DNA from: a virus
IMG/VR virus record: IMGVR_UViG_3300005062_000047
Span: 1-20,561 of that record
DNA length: 20,561 bases
Reading direction: 5' to 3' (one strand)
Shown: piece by piece, positions 7,309 to 15,797 of the stretch
How the letters are laid out: each line of letters begins with the position of its first letter
Numbering within the stretch: the stretch's first letter is position 1
Position numbers and translations under genes: made by a program
Notes under the pieces: generated by a model
The model's database searches: none
What the model saw: only the letters and a program-made list of their open reading frames with translations
What the model was told of the DNA's origin: nothing

Positions 7309-7620
7309 TCAGACCTGCCACTCCTTACCCATGCGTAGAAGTAGATGTACCGTCTTCCACACCTGCTCTGAAGCACTGACATTGTCATTAAAAAAGCCAC
7401 CGGTAGAGCCATCGCGACTCTCATAAAAGTGAGAAGCCAGCATGATGACTCCTTGCTCGGTAGCAGGTGACATGGTGTTTTCTTTATAGAAGTCCGTCCC
7501 TAGATGCTGATAACCTTCGGCATAGCTGATGGCGGCGGCAATCACACCTTCCAGTAAGGTATCATCCTCATTATGGGTTACAATGAGATTTGCTTTTACC
7601 TTATCAAGCAGTGCCATCAT
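7309..7620 (-). CDS. Head-tail connector protein (gp6-like)
   Basis: This 103-aa mainly helical protein starts MMALLDKVKANLIVTHNEDDTLL in two parts of the usual gp6-like pattern (an early helix, then an acidic turn and a helix with ISYAEGYQ), followed by MLASHFYESRDG, also typical. Members bind the portal as a 12-fold ring and extend the DNA channel. The start overlaps the end of the head fiber gene region by only 3 nt spacing (TGA TAA ATG ATG), suggesting coupling; an ATG at 7617 is equally possible. Confidence 0.85.
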   Translation of the reverse strand: MMALLDKVKANLIVTHNEDDTLLEGVIAAAISYAEGYQHLGTDFYKENTMSPATEQGVIMLASHFYESRDGSTGGFFNDNVSASEQVWKTVHLLLRMGKEWQV

Positions 7621-7623
7621 TTA

Positions 7624-7848
7624 TCACTCGCTTTCCATAAGACCAGCAGCTTTTAGTTTCACAAGTAGCGCATTGAAATCAGAAACAAGACCAGCTACCT
7701 CGGTTGCAGTGCTATCTGCTTGAAGCGCTGCAGGTTTTAACTCCGTACCATCAAAGGTGACTTTTCCTTCTGCAGTTACAGCAAGTTCTCCACCGATGAC
7801 GGTCTTATCGCCACCCTGCTCGGCATAGTTTTTCGTGTTATATCCCAT
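7624..7848 (-). CDS. Putative head fiber protein
   Basis: This is a 74-aa protein with the pattern MGYNTKNYAEQGGDKTVIGG at the start, a Thr/Ala-rich middle and a C-terminal helix FNALLVKLKAAGLM. Similar small proteins directly behind the major capsid gene are commonly named head fiber or capsid decoration proteins in Bacillota phages. GGAGG lies 8 nt before the ATG. The gene is 66 nt behind the capsid gene, in the usual place. The name rests on family habit; whether it forms a fiber is not shown. Confidence 0.7.
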   Translation of the reverse strand: MGYNTKNYAEQGGDKTVIGGELAVTAEGKVTFDGTELKPAALQADSTATEVAGLVSDFNALLVKLKAAGLMESE

Positions 7849-7913
7849 GGTTTTTCCCTCCTTATCAAAGTAAAAGGAAGGCAGCTATAAGGGCTACCTT
7901 CCCATTAAATTAC

Positions 7914-9107
7914 TTAGGCTTTTTGCTGAAGCACCTTGATGGCTTCAGGAAGGATCAGTTTTGCATCTAGTCTCTGGGATGCAAGGAAACCGACCTGACC
8001 ATTGGCTGCATACAGTTCGTTCAATCTTTTAAAGGTTCTACCCTGACGGTCAGCAATCCAGTAGTACTTGAAGTCACCAAAGAGAATGGTCTTCTCACCA
8101 GCTGCTACTGTTGGCATATACTGAGAAGTCACCACTGGTCGATTGAGAATCGTATCTGGAACTCCCGACTGAATGGATGGCTGCCACAAATACTGCCCCT
8201 GACCATCTTTCAGCTTTCTGATGACCTTGATGGTGGCATCATTCACTAGGAATGTAGCGTTCTTTCTGTAGGCCGACTTCAAGCTGTGATAAAGGTCCAT
8301 TACCTCATCGATGGTAATAGCTGTAGCACTTGCAGCAGTTACACCAAGACTTGCGCCACCAGTTGCGTTTAGAAGCCCTGTAGGCTTCGCAGTACCGTTA
8401 CCTGTAATGAAACCTTCCTCTTCAGCAGCCCCGATTCTTCTTGCAAACTCAGCTGCGATATAAGCCTCAAGATCGAAGTAGCTGTCATTAAGAAGCTCAT
8501 CAGATACTTTCAGCATGGTGCCAAGTTTGTAGGCAGAGAGCGTCACTTGAGTGAAAGCGTCATCACTCTCTGCAAAAGCACCCTCTTCATCCATCCATGC
8601 TGCGGATCCGTGACTTGCCACCACTGGAATCTTTCTATCCCCATAGCTGGTCGTGATCACGTTACAAAGATTTCTAAGGACATTAGCTTCCTCAAGTGCC
8701 TGAATCAGTTGGTTCTCATATTCATCCGGTACAAGGAAGCCACCTTCAGAATCTGTACCAATTTGCAGAGCGTTTTGAACAGAAGGGTTCATCTTGTTTC
8801 TCATGGCCCCCCAAAAAGCACTCTTATATGCACTGGACGCTCTACCAGTTTTCTCTTCGGTCATCTTCTCAGGTCTTGAGGCAAGAGGTTTGCTAAGGGC
8901 AGCTGAAAGTTCCCTGTCCATCATTTCCTGACGCTCAAGGCGCTCGATTTCCTTGCCAAGACTCACTACTTCATCTTCCATCTTTTCATAAACTGCATTG
9001 TCTTCTGGTTTGATTAGACCATTTTCCTGACGATGTTCATCAAGGAATACTTTGGTCTGTTCCCAAACCTTGGCACGTTTCTCTCTTAGTTCTTGAATTT
9101 TACTCAT
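7914..9107 (-). CDS. HK97-fold major capsid protein
   Basis: This 397-aa precursor builds the icosahedral head. Residues 1 to about 75 are charged and predicted coiled coil (delta or scaffolding domain), normally removed by the protease encoded just upstream. The HK97-fold body follows with GTDSEGGFLVPDEYENQLIQ split at about 115-133, the E-loop region and a C-terminal FKYYWIADRQGRTFKRLNEL stretch. I chose the ATG at 9107 because GGAGG sits 8 nt before it; the earlier ATGs at 9122 and 9113 have no proper spacing. The ribosome binding site overlaps the end of the protease gene, as expected for coupled late genes. Confidence 0.95.
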   Translation of the reverse strand: MSKIQELREKRAKVWEQTKVFLDEHRQENGLIKPEDNAVYEKMEDEVVSLGKEIERLERQEMMDRELSAALSKPLASRPEKMTEEKTGRASSAYKSAFWGAMRNKMNPSVQNALQIGTDSEGGFLVPDEYENQLIQALEEANVLRNLCNVITTSYGDRKIPVVASHGSAAWMDEEGAFAESDDAFTQVTLSAYKLGTMLKVSDELLNDSYFDLEAYIAAEFARRIGAAEEEGFITGNGTAKPTGLLNATGGASLGVTAASATAITIDEVMDLYHSLKSAYRKNATFLVNDATIKVIRKLKDGQGQYLWQPSIQSGVPDTILNRPVVTSQYMPTVAAGEKTILFGDFKYYWIADRQGRTFKRLNELYAANGQVGFLASQRLDAKLILPEAIKVLQQKA

Positions 9108-9112
9108 ATTCA

Positions 9113-9919
9113 TTACCTCCAATTTTTAATCAGCTCCAGCCGTCTTTCCAGCTGGGCAATAGGGATAAGTGTCTTCTCTTCTGGTTCATGCTTTGGTTCT
9201 TTGTTTATAGGTACTGCTTCAGGTACTGGTGTTTTCTCTTCTCCCTGTTTATCCGAGAGATATTTCATCCTCGCCTGGATCCCAGGGAGTTTGTTCCTTA
9301 GAGCATTTGTCACGGTCATCTGGTCAAAGATAAAGCCACCGGAACCTTCATCTACCGGCTCTGATTCATAGAGAATCTTGTCGGCAAACTTCAGCTCGAT
9401 GGCTTTATGGGCACTCATCCAGGTTTCAGCGTCCATCATGTGAGAGATTTTTGCTCTGGATAGTCCTGTCTTTGTCTGATAAGCGTTGATAATACTTTCT
9501 TTTACTTCACTGAGGAGATTGATCCCCACCTGCAGATCCGCCACCTCACCAGCAATAAGCATAGCTGGGTTATGGATCATGATCACTGACAGCGGAGAAA
9601 CACACACCTCATCTCCCGCCATAGCAATGACAGAAGCAGCACTGGCTGCCAGCCCATCTATATGGACACTGACCTTGCCGGGATATTCCTTGAGCATGTT
9701 GTAAATCTGCGCTGCTGCGAAGGTGTCTCCACCTGGTGAGTGTATCTTTACAACAATGTCGTCCGTCTCCGGACCACTGGCATAAAGCTCTGTCTTAAAC
9801 TGTTTAGGGGTGATGTCATCATCAAACCAAGAGGACTCAGCAATGTACCCTTCAAGATGCAGGGTTCTTACTGTAGGCTCCTCGGCTTCATTCACCACCC
9901 AACGCCAAAATTTATCCAT
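9113..9919 (-). CDS. ClpP-type prohead protease
   Basis: This 268-aa serine protease of the ClpP/S14 family matures the capsid. Residues about 55-185 form the protease domain, with the nucleophile Ser93 in GLAASAAS, His116 in MIHNPAM and Asp163 in MMDAETW as the likely triad. KIHSPGGDTFAAAQIYNML near 58-76 forms the early strand and helix. The C-terminal 80 residues are charged and Pro/Glu-rich, a common tail that may act in scaffolding. GGAGG lies 8 nt before the ATG. It lies between portal and capsid as usual. Confidence 0.94.
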   Translation of the reverse strand: MDKFWRWVVNEAEEPTVRTLHLEGYIAESSWFDDDITPKQFKTELYASGPETDDIVVKIHSPGGDTFAAAQIYNMLKEYPGKVSVHIDGLAASAASVIAMAGDEVCVSPLSVIMIHNPAMLIAGEVADLQVGINLLSEVKESIINAYQTKTGLSRAKISHMMDAETWMSAHKAIELKFADKILYESEPVDEGSGGFIFDQMTVTNALRNKLPGIQARMKYLSDKQGEEKTPVPEAVPINKEPKHEPEEKTLIPIAQLERRLELIKNWR

Positions 9920-10047
9920 CTAATCGACCTCCTTTCTCATCATAAAAAAGCACTACTCGATTTTGAGAAATGCTATTTATACATCATATTAAGTTTGTAG
10001 TTGTCCACAGATACGGGTCGGTTATACACACAGTTATACACATATCA
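9920..10047. promoter_or_regulatory. Intergenic stretch with a cluster of DnaA-box-like 9-mers
   Basis: TTATACACA occurs twice (10022-10030 and 10034-10042), both exact matches to the DnaA-box consensus TTATNCACA. TTGTCCACA (10001-10009) and TTATACATC (9977-9985) are weaker matches in the same orientation. The gap of 128 bp between portal and protease genes is unusually long for this tightly packed module, and its left part is AT-rich. Binding by DnaA is inferred from the sequence only. Confidence 0.5.
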
Positions 10048-11283
10048 TCATGACCCATCACCATCACTCTTATCCAAGGCTTTCTTCGCATAGGCGCCTG
10101 CCATCTTTAAAGGTAAAAGATTTCCGTTCGCCAAATAGAGATTCCCACCTTCTTCATCAGGTATTGGATCCATGTTCTCCATCCGCCTTACATCGTTGAC
10201 AGAGAAGAAGCCATTTTGAATTCCAATGGCATAACCATCCATCCTGGATTTATAATCCCCTCGCATCAGTGCCGATGCATTGAAGGACACGAAGCACTGA
10301 CCTTTCTCTTTTTCAAGAAAGAGCTTCTTGTTCATAGCCTGCTCTATTCGAACCAGCCAAGGCCTTATGGTATGGACCACAAAGCTGATGGACTGGTTCT
10401 CAATGTTACTGAATGAACTCTTGCTGAGATCCGCCACCATATGGGGTGGCACTTGAAATATCCTGCAGATTTCCTCTATCTGAAACTTTCTGGTCTCAAG
10501 AAACTGGGCATCGGAATTTGGCATGCTGATGGCTTGGTACTGAAGACCGTCTTCAAGGACCGCCACCTTGTTGCTGTTTCCGCTTCCTCCATAAGCTGCT
10601 TGCCAGGCATCCCTCACCTTCGATGGATCCTTGATGGTTCCTGAAGTTGAAAGAATACCACTTGGTGTAGCGTTGTTGGCAAAGAACCTACCGCCATATT
10701 CTTCAGCGGCTATGTTCAGTCCGATGGCATTTTTCGCTAGGGCTACCGGTGAATAGCCCATGACGCCATCAAAGCCTAGACCCGGTACATGAAGCACATC
10801 TTCTGGTCCTAGATAATGGGTGGTAGTATCCTTCCTATAAGCGTAGTAGAGATTGCCATTCTTATCTCTATCCACCGTCATCTTGTCGGGAAGCAGGGGA
10901 TAAAGATGCACCACTTCCCCTTTACCATTTCGAATGATCTGGCAGTAGGCATTTCCCCAAAGGAGTATATGGGTCATCATTGTTTCCCTCAGAGTAAAAG
11001 ACGTCATCTCCGGATTCGGTTCATCATGTAATATCCGATATAGCGGATGGGTGTACATCTTTTCTTTACCGTCCCCTTTGTACTGATACGTATGAAGAGG
11101 TAAAGATGCCACCGTCTCTGCAATGATTCTCACGCAGGCGAAGACTGCTGTTGTCTGCATGGAGCTTCGCTCATTGACTATTTTCCCAGAGACACTTTGC
11201 CCCATATAAAAGTTCGGTGCACTGCTGACACTGTCTGTAGGTTCTGCCCTCGCTTTAAAGAGCCATTTAAAAAAGTTCGCCAT
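10048..11283 (-). CDS. Portal protein, HK97 family
   Basis: This 411-aa protein forms the 12-fold ring at the packaging vertex through which DNA enters and leaves. The family pattern is clear: AVFACVRIIAETVASLPLH near residues 47-65, HPLYRILHDEPNPEMT near 79-94, WGNAYCQIIR near 109-118 and PPHMVADLSKSSFSNIENQ in two pieces near 277-295. The C-terminal RRMENMDPIPDEEGG is also typical. It starts 19 nt after the large terminase stop, with GGAGGTGA upstream. Length is normal for the HK97 type. Confidence 0.95.
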   Translation of the reverse strand: MANFFKWLFKARAEPTDSVSSAPNFYMGQSVSGKIVNERSSMQTTAVFACVRIIAETVASLPLHTYQYKGDGKEKMYTHPLYRILHDEPNPEMTSFTLRETMMTHILLWGNAYCQIIRNGKGEVVHLYPLLPDKMTVDRDKNGNLYYAYRKDTTTHYLGPEDVLHVPGLGFDGVMGYSPVALAKNAIGLNIAAEEYGGRFFANNATPSGILSTSGTIKDPSKVRDAWQAAYGGSGNSNKVAVLEDGLQYQAISMPNSDAQFLETRKFQIEEICRIFQVPPHMVADLSKSSFSNIENQSISFVVHTIRPWLVRIEQAMNKKLFLEKEKGQCFVSFNASALMRGDYKSRMDGYAIGIQNGFFSVNDVRRMENMDPIPDEEGGNLYLANGNLLPLKMAGAYAKKALDKSDGDGS

Positions 11284-11302
11284 AATTGTTGTTCACCTCC
11301 TT

Positions 11303-12859
11303 CTATCCTAAAATGATCATGTCCCGTTCATCGTAAATAGATCCATCATCATCTGGTGGATTCACCGTTGCTCTGGCTAGACCCATGATCAGTGCCACGA
11401 TACCATCGATCTTTTCAGATGATTTTTCTTTGTCCACCTTGATGTTTCCAGCCGGGTCCGTTCTGACTACAATGTTATCTGCCATCCATCTTAAGACCGG
11501 ATGCCCGCCATGGGCTATCTGCTTACTTAAGGTCAGCCTCATCAGGTCCTTTGTGGGAGGTGACATATCCTTAAATCCCTGACCAAACGGTACTACCGTA
11601 AATCCCATCCCCTCTAGGTTCTGGCTCATCTGAGTGGCTCCCCACCGGTCATAGACGATTTCTCTGATGTTGTACTTCTCACCGAGGCGTTCGATGAACT
11701 TTTCGATAAATCCATAATGGACTACGTTTCCTTCTGTGAGATTGAGAAGTCCCTGCCTGTGCCAGATATCATAAGGTACGCTGTCTCTTTTCACCCGCTG
11801 ATGAAGGGTTTCTTCTGGCAGCCAAAAGTAGGGTAGGACCTGATACTTGTCTCCGTCCTCTAATGGCGGGAAAACCAAAACAAAAGCCGTAACATCGCTT
11901 GTTGAGGACAGGTCCAGCCCGCCATAGCAGACTCGCCCTTTTAACTCTTCCGGGTCTACAGGATAGTTACAAAGGTCCCACTTGTCCATGGGCATCCATT
12001 TGATTTCCTGCTTTAACCACATGTTCAGTCTCAGCTGTTTAAACAAGGCCAGATCTGCTGGATCGTCTTTCACTTGATTGTAGTGCTCCCTGACCCTCTC
12101 TATAGAAATGGTATGGCCAAGACTTGGGTTGGCTTTATACCAGTTGTTTTCATCTTCAATATTCGCATCGTCCTCTAAGCCATAGATAATAGCGAGGAAT
12201 GTCGGATCTATTCTCTTTCCTTCCAATATGTTTTTCGCCTTTTGGTGCATCTCCCAGCCATAGCCAGAGAGTTGATTTCCTGCAGTGGTGAGATATAAAA
12301 AGAGCGGCTGTGTTCTGGCATCCCCTGAACCGGTGGTCAGCATCTTGGCAAGGTCCGGATTTGGATAGGTCCAAATCTCATCGAGGATTACGCAGGAAGC
12401 ATTGATACCGGATTTTGATTTAACGTCAGAACTTAGTACCTGATAGAAACTCCCTGTCTTTGGATAGACAATTCGTTTCGTGGACCTCACCAGATTCGTC
12501 ACTTTTGAAAGGGTTGGATTTCCTTCAACGAAGTTCATGCTGGTATTAAAAATGATGCTGGCTTGTTGTCTGTCGCAAGCGGCCACATAAACTTCTGCGT
12601 TAGGTTCTCCATCAGCCAGAAGCATGTAAAGGGCAATGGCTGCGCCCAGCTCCGACTTACCGTTTTTCTTACCAATCTCCACATAGGCGGTTCGGTATTG
12701 ACGGGTACCGTCTTCCCTCAAGGTTCCAAAAAGTCGCCTCACCAGATCCTTCTCCCAGGGGAGTAACTTAAAAGGCTGACCGGCCCATCTGCCTTTGGTC
12801 AGCTTCAGTTGTTCGATAAAGTTTATGGCGTGATTCGCATGAGCTTCACTATAAGGCAT
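11303..12859 (-). CDS. Terminase large subunit
   Basis: This is the 518-aa packaging motor. The N-terminal ATPase has the Walker A-like loop GKKNGKS (63-69) and Walker B VILDE (157-161), followed by the coupling stretch LYLTTAG. The C-terminal RNase H-like nuclease begins with GGLDLSSTSDVTA (313-325), in which Asp316 is the likely metal ligand. I chose the ATG at 12859 because GGAGG lies 7 nt upstream; an in-frame TTG at 12877 lies before that site. The gene follows the small subunit by 19 nt. Confidence 0.95.
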   Translation of the reverse strand: MPYSEAHANHAINFIEQLKLTKGRWAGQPFKLLPWEKDLVRRLFGTLREDGTRQYRTAYVEIGKKNGKSELGAAIALYMLLADGEPNAEVYVAACDRQQASIIFNTSMNFVEGNPTLSKVTNLVRSTKRIVYPKTGSFYQVLSSDVKSKSGINASCVILDEIWTYPNPDLAKMLTTGSGDARTQPLFLYLTTAGNQLSGYGWEMHQKAKNILEGKRIDPTFLAIIYGLEDDANIEDENNWYKANPSLGHTISIERVREHYNQVKDDPADLALFKQLRLNMWLKQEIKWMPMDKWDLCNYPVDPEELKGRVCYGGLDLSSTSDVTAFVLVFPPLEDGDKYQVLPYFWLPEETLHQRVKRDSVPYDIWHRQGLLNLTEGNVVHYGFIEKFIERLGEKYNIREIVYDRWGATQMSQNLEGMGFTVVPFGQGFKDMSPPTKDLMRLTLSKQIAHGGHPVLRWMADNIVVRTDPAGNIKVDKEKSSEKIDGIVALIMGLARATVNPPDDDGSIYDERDMIILG

Positions 12860-12878
12860 AGGCGCTCCTCCTTTCAAA

Positions 12879-13391
12879 TTAGTCGTCCTTACTCTTTTTT
12901 AGAATGTCCTCCGCCTTTGGCACACCCGCCAGCAGCTCTTCCATGGCATCGCCCTCGATGGTGTTACCACTGTTATTGATGTTGAGTCTGCTTCGGGCCG
13001 ATGGGCTTAGTCCAAGTTCTGAACAGAAGTTTCTCATCTGTTTTAGGTTTTGCTGGGCAATGGACACTTGAGGAATCTGCTGAATATATCCTGAAGCGGT
13101 CTTTAGAATAGATCCATGCTTTGAAATGAATTCCTCCGCTTCTTTCCATCTGGCATAGGCCTGACAGTACCCAGCAAAGGCAGCCATGTCTACCTCCGTC
13201 AGTAGCCCCATGGATTCTAGCTCTTTTGATAACCTTCTCCATTCTTTCTTGGCATCCGGTTCCAGCCATGACGGGCACTTCGGCGCTATCTGTTTTGGTT
13301 TTGGTTCGTTCTTATTCAGTGGTCTTTTTCCTGGATTGCCTTCCAGCTCTTTGACCGCTGTGGGTTTTGGTGGTCTTCCTCTACCTGCCAT
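12879..13391 (-). CDS. Terminase small subunit, P27 family
   Basis: This 170-aa DNA-recognition subunit begins MAGRGRPPKPTAVKELEGN, followed by GKRPLNKNEPKP, the signature N-terminus of P27-type small terminases. Helical regions with WRRLSKELESMGLLTEVD and FCSELGLSPSARSRL follow. GGAGG lies 8 nt before the chosen ATG at 13391; a longer frame back to 13457 would skip this site. The protein probably binds the packaging start site. In related phages the HNH gene lies directly upstream of this gene, whereas here more than 6 kb separate them. Confidence 0.92.
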   Translation of the reverse strand: MAGRGRPPKPTAVKELEGNPGKRPLNKNEPKPKQIAPKCPSWLEPDAKKEWRRLSKELESMGLLTEVDMAAFAGYCQAYARWKEAEEFISKHGSILKTASGYIQQIPQVSIAQQNLKQMRNFCSELGLSPSARSRLNINNSGNTIEGDAMEELLAGVPKAEDILKKSKDD

Positions 13392-13519
13392 AACTTTCAC
13401 CTCCTTCATTTGTAGCAAAGAAAAAGGAACCTTCATCTGAAAGTCCCTATCACTCATTATTTTTTCTGCACATTATTTTTCTTATCTGCATATAACCCAG
13501 CACTTTCTATGCAGTAAGG

Positions 13520-13729
13520 TTATTGCCCTCGGATTCCTTTATAGTTGAAATTTCCTTTTCTAATCTCTTCATGATCTGCTTCCACAGCTCTGTTATATTC
13601 AGGGTCTTTGGTTTCCTTATCCTTGCAGCTCATACAAATACACTGCTCATTAAACATGGACATGATTCGTCCACCTTCTAAACTACCGCCGCAGCGGTCA
13701 CAAGTCTTTTGACTAAAAAATCGATCCAT
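13520..13729 (-). CDS. Small zinc-ribbon protein of unknown function
   Basis: This is a 69-aa protein with two CxxC pairs, CDRCGG (residues 10-15) and CMSCKD (32-37), separated by about 20 residues, so probably a single zinc finger or ribbon. The C-terminal half is rich in Glu, Asp and Lys and ends RKGNFNYKGIRG. Small proteins of this pattern are common in phages and mobile elements of Bacillota, but no function is known to me. GGAGG lies 9 nt before the ATG and overlaps the end of the previous gene, so the two are translated from one message. Confidence 0.8.
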   Translation of the reverse strand: MDRFFSQKTCDRCGGSLEGGRIMSMFNEQCICMSCKDKETKDPEYNRAVEADHEEIRKGNFNYKGIRGQ

Positions 13730-13742
13730 ATACTCGTACCTC

Positions 13743-13931
13743 CTACTCTATGTCCACATATTCCATCAGCGTGGCCAGGGCCTCATCATAACTCTTGGCT
13801 TCTTTGGTGATTCGCTGAATCATTTCTTCTGCCTTTTCAGATTCGCCAACTTCCTTTAGTGTTCTTGATACAATCCCCATGAGATTGAAAATATTCCCGT
13901 TCTCTCCAATGAGTCTGCATCTAGGTTTCAT
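13743..13931 (-). CDS. Small conserved phage protein of unknown function
   Basis: This 62-aa protein starts MKPRCRLIGENGNIFNLMG; the rest is helical and acidic (TLKEVGESEKAEEMIQRI, then SYDEALATLMEYV). I recognise it only as a type often found beside accessory phage genes. The chosen ATG at 13931 overlaps the stop of the upstream gene by 11 nt and has AGGTGG at a good distance; an ATG at 13940 has no spacing to that site. Function is unknown. Confidence 0.7.
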   Translation of the reverse strand: MKPRCRLIGENGNIFNLMGIVSRTLKEVGESEKAEEMIQRITKEAKSYDEALATLMEYVDIE

Positions 13932-14742
13932 CGGTTTCATCCACCTTTCTAAAAGCGCCACTTCCTTCTAGGTGCTTTAAGAGTGTCTTTCTGGTTTCCT
14001 TGTACTCGGGACCATTCATTCCGATGCGGATCAGCCAGGTTCTAAGTGCATACTTGGGGTTATCATCTTGGGCCTGTTTGTAGGATGCGCGGTTTAAGGT
14101 TCTTCCGTATCTTGCTATTAGTACACATAAATCCTGAAATGCCTTGATTCTCTCTGGATTTAAATTTGAGCTATAAAGTTTGAAGGTGAATGTCTTCTCG
14201 TCAAAATCAATCTGAAATCCTGGGCACCTATTTACACCCAGTTCTTCAAGTGCTTCTTTAAGACCCTCTAAATCATTGATCCCGATTTTGTTTAGGTCTT
14301 CAGCAAACCCTTCATCCATGAAGACTTCCTCTGTTTCAAAAGCCATCATGATAAGTCGCTGTTTGCTGTAAAGCATGTTGATGATATTCTTTAGACTATC
14401 AGCTGTATGCTGTTCAAAGTTTAGTTTAACTTCAATTCCACCAAGTTCTTCTAGCGGATCACTTGATCCTACATTTTGAGACGCTTCTTGAATTTCTGCT
14501 TCATCAACTGAAACATCATCATTGTACTCTTGATCAGTCAGTGGCTCAGGCTCCAATTGTTGATTCAGGATTTCTTCCATAGTGATGGACTTCCCATCTC
14601 CTCTAGTAATATCTCCATGCCTATCGATAGTGTAGTTTTCATTTTCTGTTCTGATTTCATAGGCAAAGCTTGGAACACTTAGGTATTTAGGTTTCACACC
14701 AAAGTGCTCGCCCAGTTGTTTGATCATTACTTTCCGGTCCAT
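13921..14742 (-). CDS. Phage protein of unknown function (273 aa)
   Basis: This soluble, acidic 273-aa protein begins MDRKVMIKQLGEHFGVKPKY. Proteins with this start are widespread in prophages of Bacillota and sometimes carry the label 'virulence protein' without evidence. A central region (about residues 115-150) has helices, and the C-terminal part has ALRTWLIRIGMNGPEYKETR. No catalytic motif is clear. GGAGG lies 7 nt before the ATG at 14742; the longer frame to 14850 reads into the palindrome upstream and is not credible. It has its own promoter module (14772-14804), shared in sequence with the one before the gene at 17049. Confidence 0.75.
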   Translation of the reverse strand: MDRKVMIKQLGEHFGVKPKYLSVPSFAYEIRTENENYTIDRHGDITRGDGKSITMEEILNQQLEPEPLTDQEYNDDVSVDEAEIQEASQNVGSSDPLEELGGIEVKLNFEQHTADSLKNIINMLYSKQRLIMMAFETEEVFMDEGFAEDLNKIGINDLEGLKEALEELGVNRCPGFQIDFDEKTFTFKLYSSNLNPERIKAFQDLCVLIARYGRTLNRASYKQAQDDNPKYALRTWLIRIGMNGPEYKETRKTLLKHLEGSGAFRKVDETDET

Positions 14743-14771
14743 TTTCATACCTCCTTGCGTTTTGCTACTTA

Positions 14772-14804
14772 CATATATCACTCTAACGCGCTCAAATAGC
14801 AAGT
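14772..14804 (-). promoter_or_regulatory. Promoter module, copy 1
   Basis: The minus strand reads ACTTGC, 12 bases, then TTAGAGTGATATATG. The same plan with the same spacing stands at 17090-17122. TTGCTA may serve as the -35 and GATATA, 17 bp later, as the -10; alternatively TGATATATG is an extended -10. It precedes the 273-aa protein gene. Confidence 0.55.
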
Positions 14805-14828
14805 GGTATATCAGTTTTTCTGTATTAA

Positions 14829-14883
14829 AAATGCACTTAATTACCCGCATTCAACATATCGGTGCGGGTAATTAAGTGCATTT
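14829..14883. terminator. Long palindrome behind the AbiE operon (terminator and/or second operator)
   Basis: Two exact 21-bp arms (14829-14849 and 14863-14883) flank a 13-nt loop. In the direction of abiE transcription a T5 run follows the stem, so it can act as a terminator. Each arm holds GCACTTAATTACCCGCA, a 15-of-17 match to 16427-16443 in the abiE promoter, so it may also bind the AbiEi repressor. Confidence 0.75.
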
Positions 14884-14900
14884 CATTTTTTCCCTTTTTC

Positions 14901-15797
14901 TTATTTATATTCCCTTTGAGTTGAGTCCCAATTCTTCATGAATTCATTTTCCTTTATCACTGCTTGAAAAGGTGGATCGAGGAAAGAAATAATCAACTGA
15001 ATGACTTTCTCCAGATTTAACTCATATTTCAATACCTTCTTACAAAATATATCCCATCTATTACCAATCGCATCATTCATGATCAGCCTCTCAAGAACTT
15101 GAACTGAATCTTCCTCAATTGGTGTTCCCCTGCTTGAAAAGGTCTCATATATCGCTTCTTGGACTTTTCTTCCTTCAAAATCAAAGGAAGTCGCAAGGTA
15201 ATAGATATCATAAAAATCTTTCATGCGTCCTGTCGATTCCATGAATCGAACAATCGCATCAAGTTTTTCCGATATCGTTGATTCTAATGAATAGGTAAGA
15301 ATTGTTGGTTCTTCAAATCCATCAAGTAAAACAGGGAGTATTCTTATAAGTGGTGCTGGAACGATTGTATCTCCCACACCAAAATCGATACTGAATGGCG
15401 TTCTCGTTTTGCCCATAAGACCTATTAGATTTACGCGAATGCCGTGATACTCTTTTATCTCACTGATTGGTTCAACGCTTCTTATTTCAATTTCCATGAA
15501 CTCATTATCACTTTTCATAGTTATGATTGATCGAACTAATTCTTCTACTGAACTCAGCTCATTAGAATGATTCTTTAATAAATAATCAGCATCAACTGTA
15601 GGTCTTGTTGTGAAGTCACTGATTGAATATAGGAGAAAACCACCTTTGAGGATGAGCTGTTCTTTATAATGGCTTTGAGCCAGTCTTCTAATGAACTCTT
15701 CCTGAAAAAATAAATTCAATAGTTGTTGAAACGCGATACCTTCTGCTTTCGCTTTATTTTTTAATCTTGCCAGTATAGACGTACTTGAATAAGTCAT
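14901..15797 (-). CDS. abiEii: Type IV toxin AbiEii, nucleotidyltransferase
   Basis: This 298-aa toxin of the AbiEii family (DNA polymerase beta-type nucleotidyltransferase) blocks growth of phage-infected cells. It shows KGGF (51-54), the TRPTVDAD motif (64-71) with Asp69 and Asp71 as likely metal ligands, and the later EKLDAIV and GRMKDFYD motifs expected for the family. I chose the ATG at 15797, whose A is shared with the AbiEi stop (TAATG); an in-frame GTG at 15806 is possible. Coupled translation after the antitoxin is typical. Here it probably serves as a prophage-carried defence gene against other phages. Confidence 0.92.
   Translation of the reverse strand: MTYSSTSILARLKNKAKAEGIAFQQLLNLFFQEEFIRRLAQSHYKEQLILKGGFLLYSISDFTTRPTVDADYLLKNHSNELSSVEELVRSIITMKSDNEFMEIEIRSVEPISEIKEYHGIRVNLIGLMGKTRTPFSIDFGVGDTIVPAPLIRILPVLLDGFEEPTILTYSLESTISEKLDAIVRFMESTGRMKDFYDIYYLATSFDFEGRKVQEAIYETFSSRGTPIEEDSVQVLERLIMNDAIGNRWDIFCKKVLKYELNLEKVIQLIISFLDPPFQAVIKENEFMKNWDSTQREYK

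Noticed and set aside
8547-8879. Plus-strand open frames across the capsid, protease and terminase genes
   Set aside because: They are shadows of well-supported minus-strand virion genes and lack ribosome binding sites.
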